54,016 bases of DNA from DASSWB01 sp035705495 (GCA_035705495.1 DASSWB010000105.1:1-54016); one strand, 5' to 3'. Positions 25,947 through 34,692 are shown, counted from the stretch's first letter. The notes: generated from the letters alone by a model not told the origin. Program-made: numbers and translations.

Positions 25947-26093
25947 CTAGCAACAACCACTTCCTTTTTTTCCACAACTTTTTACTGTCTCGTTTTTATT
26001 TTTTAGAAAAGCAGGTTTCCAAACAAATTTGGTGATCATATAGGAAACTGCCAGTAAAAAAGTGATTAAAACTAAAATTTCTTGTATCATCAT
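25947..26093 (-). CDS. FeoB-associated Cys-rich membrane protein
   Basis: Small protein of 48 residues. It begins MMIQEILVLITFLLAVSYMI, a single membrane helix, followed by a basic linker (TKFVWKPAFLKNKNE) and the C-terminal tail SCGKKGSGCC with three cysteines. It starts 3 bases after the feoB stop on the same strand, the usual position for this FeoB-associated family, sometimes likened to FeoC. A role in iron transfer or redox regulation of FeoB is suspected for the family. The gene is below usual ORF-size limits and easily missed. Confidence 0.9.
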   Translation of the reverse strand: MMIQEILVLITFLLAVSYMITKFVWKPAFLKNKNETVKSCGKKGSGCC

Positions 26094-26096
26094 TAT

Positions 26097-28196
26097 TTAT
26101 TTTAAAAGTTGATAAGCGGCCAAGGCTGCGATATAAGCGATTCCCGTCATGAAAATGAATTGATATGCAGGCCATTTCCAAGATCGGGTTTCAATTTTTA
26201 CGATTGCCAAAGTACTCATGCACTGCATGGCAAAAGCATAAAAGAGCAGCAAACTAATCCCACTTGCAAAGTTGAAAAGCGGACCACCCAAAATCGGGTT
26301 GACCTCTGCAGCCATTCGACTTTTTATGGTTTCTTCTTCATCACCCCCCACGCTGTAAATTGTAGCCAAAGTTCCTACGAAAACCTCTCTTGCGGCAAAT
26401 GAACTGATTATTGCAATTCCAATTTTCCAATCGTAACCTAATGGCGCCACAACTGGTTCAATTCCTTTGCCCATAATACCGATAAAGGAATTTTCCAGTT
26501 TGTAAGAAGCTATTTGGTTTTCCATTTCTTCTGCGGAAAGATTCATGTTTTCGGTTTGTTCTTTTACGATTTTTTCGGCATTATAAAAGTTTTCACCTGG
26601 CCCATAACTCGCCAAAACCCATAGAATGATTGAGATTGCCAAAATGATTTTTCCGGCGCCCAAAACAAAAGATTTTGTTTTTTCGAAAATATTGAAAGCC
26701 ACGCTTTTAAACATTGGAAGTTTATAATCGGGCATTTCAACAACGAAATAGGATTTGCTCTTTATCTTCAGGATTTTATTCAAAATCCATGCCGACAAGA
26801 TTGCGGTTACGAACCCCAGAAGGTATAAAAGCATCAGTGTAAGTCCTTGTAAGTTGAATCCCAAGAAACTTTCATCGGGAATCACCAAGGCAATAATAAT
26901 AAGGTAAACCGGTAATCTTGCAGAGCAAGTGGTGAAGGGTACCACTAAAATAGTAATAAGCCGTTCTTTCCAGTCTTCAATATTTCTTGTTGCCATTACC
27001 GCCGGAATTGCGCAAGCAGTTCCTGAAACAAGCGGCACCACACTTTTTCCGCTCAAACCGAATTTTCGCATGCTTCGGTCCATTAAAAATACAACGCGGC
27101 TCATGTAGCCACTTTCTTCCAAAATGGAAATAAACAGGAATAGAAATGCAATTTGCGGAATGAAAATTACAATTCCAGCGAGACCCGGAATGATCCCTTC
27201 AGCAATTAAACTTGTAAAAGAACCGGCAGGGAAAATGTCGTTCACTATTGCGCTAAACCCAACGAAAGTCCGGTCAATGAGTTCCATAGGATAACTGGAC
27301 CAATTATAAATCGCTTGAAAAATCAGCAGCATGATTGAAAAGAAAATGACATAACCCCAAACTTTGTGGGTTAGAATTTTGTCTAAACTGGCTCGAATAC
27401 CTTTTGCGGCGTTTGCATCAACGATCATAGCTTTTCCAAGCAATTCATTGATGAACTTATAACGCTGTATGGTTTCTTTCTGCTGAAGTTTTTTCAGTTT
27501 GGCCTCTGTTCGGGTATTGAAATCGGTAGAATCGAAAATTTTATTTCGATTGATGTTTCCGAAGTTTACATCTTGCGTAATGACCAACCAAAGTTTGTAA
27601 AGTAATTGGTTCGGGTAAGTTTTTTTTAGATCGTTAAAATATTCAGGATCTATTTCTGAAGCATTCAAGGCAGGCTCCGTGGAAAGACTTCGGTAATCTA
27701 CAATAAGTTCCTTTAATTTATCAATTCCCGTATTCTTCCTAGCGCTGACCAATGCAATTTTGGTCTTCAATTGCGCTTCGAGCTTTGCAATATCAAGGGA
27801 AATTCCACGCCTTTCCATTCTGTCGGCCATATTGATGACAAGAATGGTCGGGATTTCAAGGTCTTTTATTTGTGTGAATAAAAGAAGGTTTCTTTTTAAG
27901 TTTTCAACATCGCTCACCACAACCGCTACATCCGGAAAATCCTTGTTGTTCTTATTGAGCAATAATTCAATAACCACATTTTCATCCAAAGAGGAGGCAT
28001 TTAAACTATAAGTCCCTGGCAGGTCTAAAACGTGTGCTTTTAAAGTCCGCGATAATTTACAAACGCCTTCTTTCTTTTCCACGGTAATCCCAGGATAATT
28101 TCCAACCCGTTGCTTCAACCCCGTTAATAGATTAAAAACCGAGGTTTTACCTGTGTTGGGATTTCCAATTAAGGCGACATTTATTTGCTTACCCAT
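26097..28196 (-). CDS. feoB: Ferrous iron transport protein B
   Basis: GTP-dependent Fe2+ transporter of the inner membrane, 699 residues. The N-terminal G domain has G1 GNPNTGKTS (11-19), G3 DLPGTYS and G4 NMADRMERRG. A guanine-dissociation-inhibitor-like helical region follows. The membrane domain has two Gate motifs, recognised as SGTACAIPAVMATRNI with flanking VPFTTCSARLPVYL, and SSFAAREVFVGTLATIYSVG. It overlaps feoA by 8 bases and is followed by the Cys-rich small protein. Operon order feoA-feoB-Cys peptide is typical for Flavobacteriaceae. Confidence 0.97.
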   Translation of the reverse strand: MGKQINVALIGNPNTGKTSVFNLLTGLKQRVGNYPGITVEKKEGVCKLSRTLKAHVLDLPGTYSLNASSLDENVVIELLLNKNNKDFPDVAVVVSDVENLKRNLLLFTQIKDLEIPTILVINMADRMERRGISLDIAKLEAQLKTKIALVSARKNTGIDKLKELIVDYRSLSTEPALNASEIDPEYFNDLKKTYPNQLLYKLWLVITQDVNFGNINRNKIFDSTDFNTRTEAKLKKLQQKETIQRYKFINELLGKAMIVDANAAKGIRASLDKILTHKVWGYVIFFSIMLLIFQAIYNWSSYPMELIDRTFVGFSAIVNDIFPAGSFTSLIAEGIIPGLAGIVIFIPQIAFLFLFISILEESGYMSRVVFLMDRSMRKFGLSGKSVVPLVSGTACAIPAVMATRNIEDWKERLITILVVPFTTCSARLPVYLIIIALVIPDESFLGFNLQGLTLMLLYLLGFVTAILSAWILNKILKIKSKSYFVVEMPDYKLPMFKSVAFNIFEKTKSFVLGAGKIILAISIILWVLASYGPGENFYNAEKIVKEQTENMNLSAEEMENQIASYKLENSFIGIMGKGIEPVVAPLGYDWKIGIAIISSFAAREVFVGTLATIYSVGGDEEETIKSRMAAEVNPILGGPLFNFASGISLLLFYAFAMQCMSTLAIVKIETRSWKWPAYQFIFMTGIAYIAALAAYQLLK

Positions 28197-28422
28197 TTAA
28201 AATTTCGATTTCAATTTGAGCAGCTGTTTCTTTTCTTATGGCAAGATGACTGCCGTTTATGTTGAGGTACATTGGGCATTTAAATGGGGCAAATTGAATC
28301 AATTCAACTTCATTGCCTGGCAAACAACCCATTTCGAGTAGTTTTAACGGAATTTTGTTTGGAGAAAATTCTTTTATAATTCCTCGCTGACCACGTTTTA
28401 AATTTGCGATTGTAGTCTTCAA
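28189..28422 (-). CDS. feoA: Ferrous iron transport protein A (TTG start)
   Basis: Small SH3-like cytosolic partner of FeoB, 77 residues. It reads KTTIANLKRGQRGIIKEF, LKLLEMGCLPGNEVEL and AQIEIEIL, the usual FeoA blocks. The start appears to be TTG at 28422: a stop codon lies two codons upstream in frame, and the first internal Met (about residue 31) is too late. The 3' end overlaps feoB. The promoter at 28451-28458 supports this start. Confidence 0.92.
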   Translation of the reverse strand: MKTTIANLKRGQRGIIKEFSPNKIPLKLLEMGCLPGNEVELIQFAPFKCPMYLNINGSHLAIRKETAAQIEIEILNG

Positions 28423-28450
28423 TTCTTATTTAGATTAATTTTAAACAAGG

Positions 28451-28458
28451 CAAAAATA
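28451..28458 (-). promoter_or_regulatory. Promoter -7 element of the feo operon
   Basis: The top strand CAAAAATA is TATTTTTG on the reverse strand (TAnnTTTG). Between it and the start lies TTTAGATTAATTTTAAA (28429-28445, top strand), which resembles the TTTAG-CTAAA palindrome ahead of the mntR gene and may be a weak operator. Confidence 0.5.
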
Positions 28459-28498
28459 ACACAAATAATTGGGTCTTGGAAATAAGTATGCTAAAGAA

Positions 28499-29170
28499 TT
28501 ACTCGTCTTCTTTCTTTAGAACTTGAATATCATCGAGAAGTTGATCTATGGCCTCAGGATCAGTACCGTCATAAAAACCTCGGATGCGCTTTTTTGTATC
28601 GACGAGTATAAAATTTTCAGTGTGGATCATGTCATAAGGTCCGCCATCTCCGTCACTTTTTGAGGCTAGATAAGATTTCCTGGCCAAATCATAGATTTGT
28701 TTTTTATCGCCGGTCACCAGATTCCATTTTTTATCGTTTACGCCTTTTTCAAGAGCGTATTTTTTTAATTGCGGAACGCTATCAGCATTAGGGATTACAC
28801 TGTGCGAAAGCAGTAAAATTTCAGGATCATTCTTTGTCTTTTCCTGTATTTGAAGCATGTGATTGGTCATGATTGGACAAATCGTCTGACAAGTGGTAAA
28901 GAAAAAATCGGCTACGTAAATTTTATCTTTGTAAAAATCTTGTGTGATGGTATCTCCATTTTGGTTAATCAGCTTGAAATCCGCGATTTTATGATATTTC
29001 CTAACGTATTGTACGGTGCTGTCAACCAATTCGGCGTTAACCATATCGGGTTGGTAAACCGGTAGATTTTTTTCTGTTTTTAAAATTGAGTAAATCACGG
29101 AAATCAGAATGACAGACACGGCAAAGAAAAAAATTGCAAAATATTTATACTTAGAGAAGAAGCTTATCAT
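28499..29170 (-). CDS. SCO family protein (copper chaperone / thiol oxidoreductase)
   Basis: Membrane-anchored thioredoxin-fold protein of 223 residues that normally delivers copper to the CuA centre of cytochrome c oxidase. An N-terminal anchor spans about residues 9-30. The copper site is Cys94 and Cys98 in FFTTCQTICPIM, plus His183 in MIHTENFILVD. All three ligands are present. It is a single gene with its own promoter and is divergent from the M1 peptidase gene. No oxidase genes are in this window. Confidence 0.93.
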   Translation of the reverse strand: MISFFSKYKYFAIFFFAVSVILISVIYSILKTEKNLPVYQPDMVNAELVDSTVQYVRKYHKIADFKLINQNGDTITQDFYKDKIYVADFFFTTCQTICPIMTNHMLQIQEKTKNDPEILLLSHSVIPNADSVPQLKKYALEKGVNDKKWNLVTGDKKQIYDLARKSYLASKSDGDGGPYDMIHTENFILVDTKKRIRGFYDGTDPEAIDQLLDDIQVLKKEDE

Positions 29171-29191
29171 AATACAAAATGAATAGGTTCA

Positions 29192-29199
29192 CAAAATTA
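29192..29199 (-). promoter_or_regulatory. Promoter -7 element of the SCO gene
   Basis: The top strand CAAAATTA is TAATTTTG on the reverse strand, matching TAnnTTTG, 22 bases before the SCO start codon. Confidence 0.5.
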
Positions 29200-29246
29200 C
29201 GGGGAATAGAATAAAAAATTTTACATTTAGGGATTAAATTTGAAAA

Positions 29247-31178
29247 ATGAGAAATATTTACCATTTGGTTGTTCTTTTTGCTGTCATTACAACTGCTGCG
29301 AAAGCACAAACTTCACCTGAAATCAAGGAAATGCGTGAAAGTGAAGCAAAATCTGCTCACGCAAAGATGATTTTCTCCGCGAATCAAAATACAGCGAATT
29401 ACGATGTTACTTATCATGAAATAAATTTAGATGTAGATCCCGCAATTTCGTATTTGGACGGAGAGGTAACAACAACTTTTACCGCTTTGGAAGCAATGTC
29501 GCAGGTTGTTTTTGATTTTGACGACAATATGGTTGTCAATGCCGTCACACAAAATGGTATGGGTCTTTCGTTTGAACAAAATTCCAATGATGAATTGATT
29601 ATAACACTAAACACGTCTTTGTCTATGGGCGAAAGTTCTTCCGTGACAATTTCGTATGAAGGAAATCCGGTGAGTTCGGGCTTCGGATCTTTCGAACAGA
29701 CCACACATAACGGGGTGCCAGTTATATGGACGTTGTCAGAGCCTTATGGGGCCATGGCTTGGTGGCCCTGTAAACAGGATTTAAATGATAAAGTGGATAA
29801 TATAGATGTTATTATAACGGCACCTTCGGAATATACCGCGGTTTCCAACGGAATTCTATTGAGTGAAGAAGTTATTGGCGATAACAAAGTGACGCACTGG
29901 CAACATAATTATAAAATTCCTGCTTACTTAATTGCTTTCGCAGTAACCAATTACGTGAAATATACACATATGGCAGGTTCTAATTTTACGCCTTTTCCAA
30001 TAGACAATTATGTGTATCCCGAAAATCTAGCGTCCGCTCAGGAAGATACACCTGTAACCGTTGATATTATGGACTTTTTTGAAGAAACCATAGAGCCATA
30101 TCCTTACAACGATGAAAAATATGGTCACGCTCAATTCGGTTGGGGTGGCGGAATGGAACACACCACAATTTCTTTTATGGGAGGATTTAGTAGAAGTCTT
30201 ATTGCGCATGAACTTGCACATCAATGGTTTGGAGATAAGGTAACTACAGGGTCTTGGCAAGATATCTGGTTGAACGAAGGGTTCGCAAGTTATCTTGAAG
30301 GCTTAACGGTCGAGCATTTGGATGGTGATAATTCTTTTAAGACGTGGAGGTTCTGGAATAATACGAACATTACATCTCAACCGGGTGGTTCTGTTTATGT
30401 GCCCGCAGAAGACACCCTGAATGTAGGACGGGTATTTAGCGGACGATTATCTTATGATAAGGGTGCGATGGTTTTGCATATGCTGAGAAAGAAAGTAGGA
30501 GATGAAAATTTCTTCACGTCGCTTCAAACCTACTTGGATGATCCGGAATTGGCATACGATTATGCCTTAACTCCTGATTTTATTATGCATGCTGAAGCTG
30601 CTTCTGGAATGGAATTGGATGAGTTTTTCCAAGATTGGATTTATGGCGAAGGATATCCAACATACAATGCTATTTGGAACCAGCCGGAGAATGGAATTGT
30701 AAATGTCACGCTTCACCAAAATCAGAGTCATTCAATCGTTTCTTTTTTCGAAACACCCATAGAAATAGAATTTATAGGATCAATGGGAGAAGAAGAAATT
30801 TTAACTTTTGAAAATACTCAGGATGACCAGCTTTTTTCTGAATTTATCAATTTTGAAGTTGTTGATATCGTGGTGAACCCAAACTTTCACGTGATTACCG
30901 GCGATAATTCAGCAACAATGGGCATGGCAAATCTTGAAATATCAAATCAAGTTATTTTAGCACCAAATCCTGCTGACAATTTTCTGCAAATCTCTGCTCC
31001 TGATTTTTTGCAAATTAATAATTATCGGATATACAATGTTTTAGGTCAATTGGTAAGAAAATCTACCGATTTTCCAACGAGTGGCCGGATTGAGATTGAC
31101 TTTCTTGCACCCGGAGTGCATATCATAAAATGTAATACTTCAGAAGGGGAAATCGTAAAGAAATTCTTGAAAAAGTAA
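29247..31178 (+). CDS. M1-family aminopeptidase exported by the type IX secretion system
   Basis: Secreted zinc aminopeptidase of 643 residues. The signal peptide is residues 1-20. The N-terminal beta domain is followed by the exopeptidase loop GGMEH (301-305) and the zinc motif HELAH (321-325), with the third ligand Glu344 in LNEGFASYLEG. A tyrosine near 395-410 (SYDKGAMVLHML) fits the catalytic Tyr. The last 75 residues form a type A T9SS sorting domain (ILAPNPADNFLQI to IVKKFLKK), so it should be secreted or cell-surface attached. A TAAATTTG element at 29235-29242 ends 4 bases before the ATG. Confidence 0.95.
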   Translation: MRNIYHLVVLFAVITTAAKAQTSPEIKEMRESEAKSAHAKMIFSANQNTANYDVTYHEINLDVDPAISYLDGEVTTTFTALEAMSQVVFDFDDNMVVNAVTQNGMGLSFEQNSNDELIITLNTSLSMGESSSVTISYEGNPVSSGFGSFEQTTHNGVPVIWTLSEPYGAMAWWPCKQDLNDKVDNIDVIITAPSEYTAVSNGILLSEEVIGDNKVTHWQHNYKIPAYLIAFAVTNYVKYTHMAGSNFTPFPIDNYVYPENLASAQEDTPVTVDIMDFFEETIEPYPYNDEKYGHAQFGWGGGMEHTTISFMGGFSRSLIAHELAHQWFGDKVTTGSWQDIWLNEGFASYLEGLTVEHLDGDNSFKTWRFWNNTNITSQPGGSVYVPAEDTLNVGRVFSGRLSYDKGAMVLHMLRKKVGDENFFTSLQTYLDDPELAYDYALTPDFIMHAEAASGMELDEFFQDWIYGEGYPTYNAIWNQPENGIVNVTLHQNQSHSIVSFFETPIEIEFIGSMGEEEILTFENTQDDQLFSEFINFEVVDIVVNPNFHVITGDNSATMGMANLEISNQVILAPNPADNFLQISAPDFLQINNYRIYNVLGQLVRKSTDFPTSGRIEIDFLAPGVHIIKCNTSEGEIVKKFLKK

Positions 31179-31213
31179 AAATTTCAATCCTTTAATACTA
31201 AGGTAGAAAACCT

Positions 31214-31221
31214 TACTTTTG
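31214..31221 (+). promoter_or_regulatory. Promoter -7 element of rseP
   Basis: TACTTTTG matches TAnnTTTG and lies 23 bases before the ATG at 31245. Confidence 0.6.
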
Positions 31222-31244
31222 CACGAATTTTATTTTTGAACTCC

Positions 31245-32561
31245 ATGGATCCATTTTTTATAAAGGCAATTCAATTATTTTTAAGTTTATCCATTTTAAT
31301 TATTCTACACGAATTAGGTCACTTTATTCCTGCGAAGATTTTCAAAACGCGGGTGGAAAAGTTCTTCTTGTTCTTTGATGTGAAATTTGCACTTTTCAAA
31401 AAGAAAATAGGGGACACGGAATATGGAATCGGTTGGCTTCCATTGGGAGGCTATGTAAAGATTTCCGGGATGATAGATGAAAGTATGGACAGGGAGCAAA
31501 TGGCACAGCCGCCGAAACCTTGGGAATTCAGGAGTAAACCAACCTGGCAGCGCCTTATTATTATGCTTGGAGGTGTAACAGTGAATATTATCCTTGGGTT
31601 TTTGATTTACATGATGGTACTCTTCGTTTGGGGGAGTGAGTATATAAGTCCCGAAAACATGCCAGAAGGATTTGCGGTAGCCGATGAAATGAAAGAATAT
31701 GGCTTCCAAGATGGAGACCGGATACTTGAAGTTGACGGAAAGGAATTAGAGAACAGTGTAGAGATCAACAGGTATCTCATGTTAAGGGATGTTGAAACTG
31801 TTACGGTATTACGTCAAAATGGTGAAAAAGAGTCGCTTTCTGTCCCTGAGGATATTGGTTCCAAATTATTTCACAGCGGAGTTACTTTTCCGTTTCGACC
31901 AAGACAAGCGCCAATCTTTGACAGTATAGTACCAAACATGCCAGCCGATAATGCTGGAATGCAGAAAGGAGACAAAATTGTTTCGGTAAATGGTCAAGAA
32001 CTTGCTTATTGGCAGGATTTTTCAAAACTGATAAAAGAAAATACGGGAAAAACCATTGAACTTGTTTATTTACGAAATGGAGAACAAAAAGAGACTGAAA
32101 TTGTGCCTTCTCAGGAGGGAACAATCGGTGTTGTTCATGAGAATAAAATTGAACTGGAAACAAAAGAATATACTTTAGGGGAGAGTATTGAACATGGTTT
32201 TAGTTACGGTTATTGGACGCTTCATGATTATATTGCCCAATTCAAATATGTTTTCACAAAAAAAGGAGCAACACAAGTTGGTGGTTTTGGAGCGATAGGA
32301 GGATTGTTCCCCGACTCGTGGGATTGGCAAAGGTTTTGGGAAACAACGGCCTTGATTTCAATTATTTTGGCTTTTATGAATATTCTACCTATTCCCGCTT
32401 TGGATGGTGGTCACGTTATGTTCCTGTTGTATGAAATGATCACAGGACGAAAACCGAACGAGAAATTCATGGAATACGCGCAGATGGTCGGGTTCTTTAT
32501 TTTAATCGCTTTGGTTTTGTTTGCCAATGGAAATGATATCTATAGATATCTGTTCAAATAA
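31245..32561 (+). CDS. rseP: Site-2 zinc metalloprotease RseP
   Basis: Intramembrane protease that cleaves anti-sigma factors and signal-peptide remnants. From the ATG at 31245 (MDPFFIKAIQ) it has 438 residues; the in-frame TTG at 31236 would add three. The zinc motif HELGH is at 22-26 in the first membrane segment. Two PDZ domains lie in the middle (PEGFAVADEMKEYGFQDGDR and SIVPNMPADNAGMQKGDKI). The third-ligand motif NILPIPALDGGHVMF lies near the C-terminus, then a last membrane helix. It is a single-gene unit. Confidence 0.96.
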   Translation: MDPFFIKAIQLFLSLSILIILHELGHFIPAKIFKTRVEKFFLFFDVKFALFKKKIGDTEYGIGWLPLGGYVKISGMIDESMDREQMAQPPKPWEFRSKPTWQRLIIMLGGVTVNIILGFLIYMMVLFVWGSEYISPENMPEGFAVADEMKEYGFQDGDRILEVDGKELENSVEINRYLMLRDVETVTVLRQNGEKESLSVPEDIGSKLFHSGVTFPFRPRQAPIFDSIVPNMPADNAGMQKGDKIVSVNGQELAYWQDFSKLIKENTGKTIELVYLRNGEQKETEIVPSQEGTIGVVHENKIELETKEYTLGESIEHGFSYGYWTLHDYIAQFKYVFTKKGATQVGGFGAIGGLFPDSWDWQRFWETTALISIILAFMNILPIPALDGGHVMFLLYEMITGRKPNEKFMEYAQMVGFFILIALVLFANGNDIYRYLFK

Positions 32562-32595
32562 TATCCTTTTACTTTTATTGTCGAAATCGGATTAA

Positions 32596-32621
32596 ATGCA
32601 ATTTTTATCGACCAATTGCAT
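32596..32621. repeat. Inverted repeat downstream of rseP
   Basis: ATGCAATT (32596-32603) and AATTGCAT (32614-32621) are perfect 8-base arms around 10 bases, followed by GTTTTG. It may be a weak terminator of rseP or part of the control region of the next gene. Confidence 0.5.
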
Positions 32622-32648
32622 GTTTTGTCAGAAATATTTATTAAAATT

Positions 32649-32664
32649 GTAATACTAGTATTAC
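32649..32664 (+). promoter_or_regulatory. Perfect palindrome ahead of the small lipoprotein gene
   Basis: GTAATACTAGTATTAC is a perfect 16-base palindrome ending 4 bases before the ATG at 32669. Its position fits an operator in the 5' leader, or a hairpin over the ribosome-binding region. No regulator gene is adjacent. Confidence 0.55.
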
Positions 32665-32668
32665 TAAT

Positions 32669-32995
32669 ATGATAAATAAAACGATTAAGCTTTTTTTGGT
32701 GCCGGGAATTATTGCGCTATTTTCAGTGACTTCCTGTGTTGGAGAAAAGGAAAAAGAGGTAGCGCGCACGGAAGTAAAAGCGGAGATTAAAATAAATCCT
32801 GCTCATGGATTGGCGGGACATAGATGTGACATACCAGTGGGAATCCCCCTCCAACCGAAACAACCGAAGAAAAATGACAAAATAGGTCCGAATACAGTTT
32901 CACCAATTCAAATAAACCAAGTGCCAACAGTTAATCCACCACATGGAGAACCTGGTCACGATTGTGGTATTCCGGTGGGTTCGCCATTAGGATAA
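32669..32995 (+). CDS. Small lipoprotein with two HGxxGHxC repeats
   Basis: Predicted lipoprotein of 108 residues with a lipobox SVTSC (Cys23). The mature protein contains two copies of a 20-residue motif, at residues 42-61 and 88-107. The shared pattern is N-P-x-H-G-x-x-G-H-x-C-x-I-P-V-G-x-P-L, with His46, His51 and Cys53 in copy 1 and His92, His97 and Cys99 in copy 2. A proline- and lysine-rich linker joins them. The spaced His, His and Cys suggest a metal or cofactor site, but I know no assigned function. It has a palindrome upstream and a shared terminator downstream. Confidence 0.85.
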   Translation: MINKTIKLFLVPGIIALFSVTSCVGEKEKEVARTEVKAEIKINPAHGLAGHRCDIPVGIPLQPKQPKKNDKIGPNTVSPIQINQVPTVNPPHGEPGHDCGIPVGSPLG

Positions 32996-33014
32996 AACTC
33001 TCATAACCATAAAG

Positions 33015-33052
33015 AAAAGCATCATTTTTCAAACTTGAAAAATGATGCTTTT
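33015..33052. terminator. Bidirectional terminator between convergent genes
   Basis: AAAAGCATCATTTTTC and GAAAAATGATGCTTTT form a perfect 16-base-pair stem with a 6-base loop. It lies between the lipoprotein gene (rightward) and the M28 peptidase gene (leftward), with T-tails on both sides. Confidence 0.93.
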
Positions 33053-33059
33053 TCTATTT

Positions 33060-34610
33060 TTAATTTCCTCCACCTTTTCGGGTTGGTGATTTGGGTTCTG
33101 GCCAAGTAAGTTGTTCACCTGTTCTTTCACTTATGGGCAGTTTGATTTTTTCCCTTGATGTTCTTTCAGGATCTTCACTGGCCATATACGCCAATATAGC
33201 AGTTAGGATTGCATTGTTTCTTACATCATCAAAAACAATTTTATCATAAGTATCTAAATTGGTGTGCCAAGTGTAATTCCAATAAGACCAGCTTAATGAG
33301 CTAAGGCTAAACGCTGGAACTCCCGCAGCGACAAAAGAAGCATAGTCAGATCCACCTCTGCCAGGAGAACCCGGAAAATGTGTTTCTATATGTTGTGTAA
33401 TTGTGTCGGGTACTTTTGTGAGCCAACTTCCCAAATAATCATAAGCGTGTAAAAAACCTTGTCCAGAAATATTGACCACTCTTCCTGTTCCATTATCCTG
33501 ATTAAAAACCACTTGAATATTCTGTACTATTTCAGGATGATCTTCAACAAAAGCTCGTGAACCATTAAGTCCCTGCTCTTCACTTCCCCATAATCCCACA
33601 AGAATTGTTCGCTTCGGATTTGGATACATTTTTTTAAGCAATCTTGCGGCTTCCATCATTACAATAGTGCCTGTTCCATTGTCGGTTGCTCCGGTTCCTC
33701 CATCCCAAGAATCAAAATGCGCCGATAGAATTATATATTCTTCGGGTTTTTCAGTTCCTTTTATCTCGGCAATCGTATTAAAAGTAGGCACCATTCCCAA
33801 ATCTTTGGATTCAGCAACTATTTTTAAAACAGGCTTGCTTCCATTTTCGGCCAATCGATATAACATTCCGTAATCTTCCAAGGAAATATCTACCGTTGGA
33901 ATCTTTTTGGTATAGGCACTGAAGATTTTATTCGCTCCAAATCCGCGGGACCAATAAGAACTTATAATTCCTACGGCTCCTGCTTTTTCCAAAGCTGCAG
34001 GAAGCGTTCTTGAAGTATAACCCATTTTGTTAAATTTCTCTCTCCAAGCTTTTTCCTGTTCGTCCCTTTCTTTTTTCATTTTTTCAAAAGAAGCTTCGGT
34101 TGCATATTCTTCCCAATTGGCATCAGGTCTTCCTGTGGGTTGGTTCATGGAAATCATGACCAATTTTCCTTTAACATTGGGAAGCCATTTCTGAAACGCC
34201 AAAGAATCTTTTATTTCTGGAAGCACAATCACTTCCGCAGTGACACCTTTTTTTTCTGTGCCGGGACTCCAAGCCAATTGTCTTCCTTGTAGTGTTTGAA
34301 TTCTTGGATGAACCATGTCAATATGAGTAATTCCGCGTTCCCAGCCTCTCCATTCTCCCCACTGCTGATTTTCAGCGGAAATTCCCCAGCTTTCAAACTT
34401 TTTTACTGCCCAATCATGAGCGTTTTTCATCTGAGGTGTACCCACCAATCGGGGACCCACCACATCGAGTAGTTCATGTGCTAAATTTTCGAGTTGCGAA
34501 TTGGTTTCAGCTTCATTCACAATATTCTCAATAATTTTATCGTCTTGAGAAATAGCGGTTCCACTTAATAAAAGGAAACAAAATAGGGTTGAGAGCGTAA
34601 ATCTTTTCAT
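33060..34610 (-). CDS. M28-family metallopeptidase (carboxypeptidase Q-like)
   Basis: Exported zinc exopeptidase of 516 residues with a signal peptide (about 1-21, ending GTAISQ). The catalytic domain shows the two-zinc site of M28: His and Asp in LSAHFDSWDGG, bridging Asp in GATDNGTGTIVM, the Glu pair in WGSEEQGLNGS, Asp in FNQDNGTGR, and the last His in YTWHTNLDTYD. A PA-like inserted domain lies between the N-terminus and the catalytic region. It likely degrades peptides outside the cytoplasm. A leftward single gene with a promoter at 34640-34647, divergent from proC. Confidence 0.94.
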   Translation of the reverse strand: MKRFTLSTLFCFLLLSGTAISQDDKIIENIVNEAETNSQLENLAHELLDVVGPRLVGTPQMKNAHDWAVKKFESWGISAENQQWGEWRGWERGITHIDMVHPRIQTLQGRQLAWSPGTEKKGVTAEVIVLPEIKDSLAFQKWLPNVKGKLVMISMNQPTGRPDANWEEYATEASFEKMKKERDEQEKAWREKFNKMGYTSRTLPAALEKAGAVGIISSYWSRGFGANKIFSAYTKKIPTVDISLEDYGMLYRLAENGSKPVLKIVAESKDLGMVPTFNTIAEIKGTEKPEEYIILSAHFDSWDGGTGATDNGTGTIVMMEAARLLKKMYPNPKRTILVGLWGSEEQGLNGSRAFVEDHPEIVQNIQVVFNQDNGTGRVVNISGQGFLHAYDYLGSWLTKVPDTITQHIETHFPGSPGRGGSDYASFVAAGVPAFSLSSLSWSYWNYTWHTNLDTYDKIVFDDVRNNAILTAILAYMASEDPERTSREKIKLPISERTGEQLTWPEPKSPTRKGGGN

Positions 34611-34639
34611 ATTCCGTGTTTATATTTTAAATTGCTTTC

Positions 34640-34647
34640 CAAATATA
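34640..34647 (-). promoter_or_regulatory. Promoter -7 element of the M28 peptidase gene
   Basis: The top strand CAAATATA is TATATTTG on the reverse strand, matching TAnnTTTG, 30 bases before the peptidase start. Confidence 0.55.
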
Positions 34648-34692
34648 CAATAATTAAAAATCGGTTTTTTACAAAGCGAAAAACAAGGAAAA

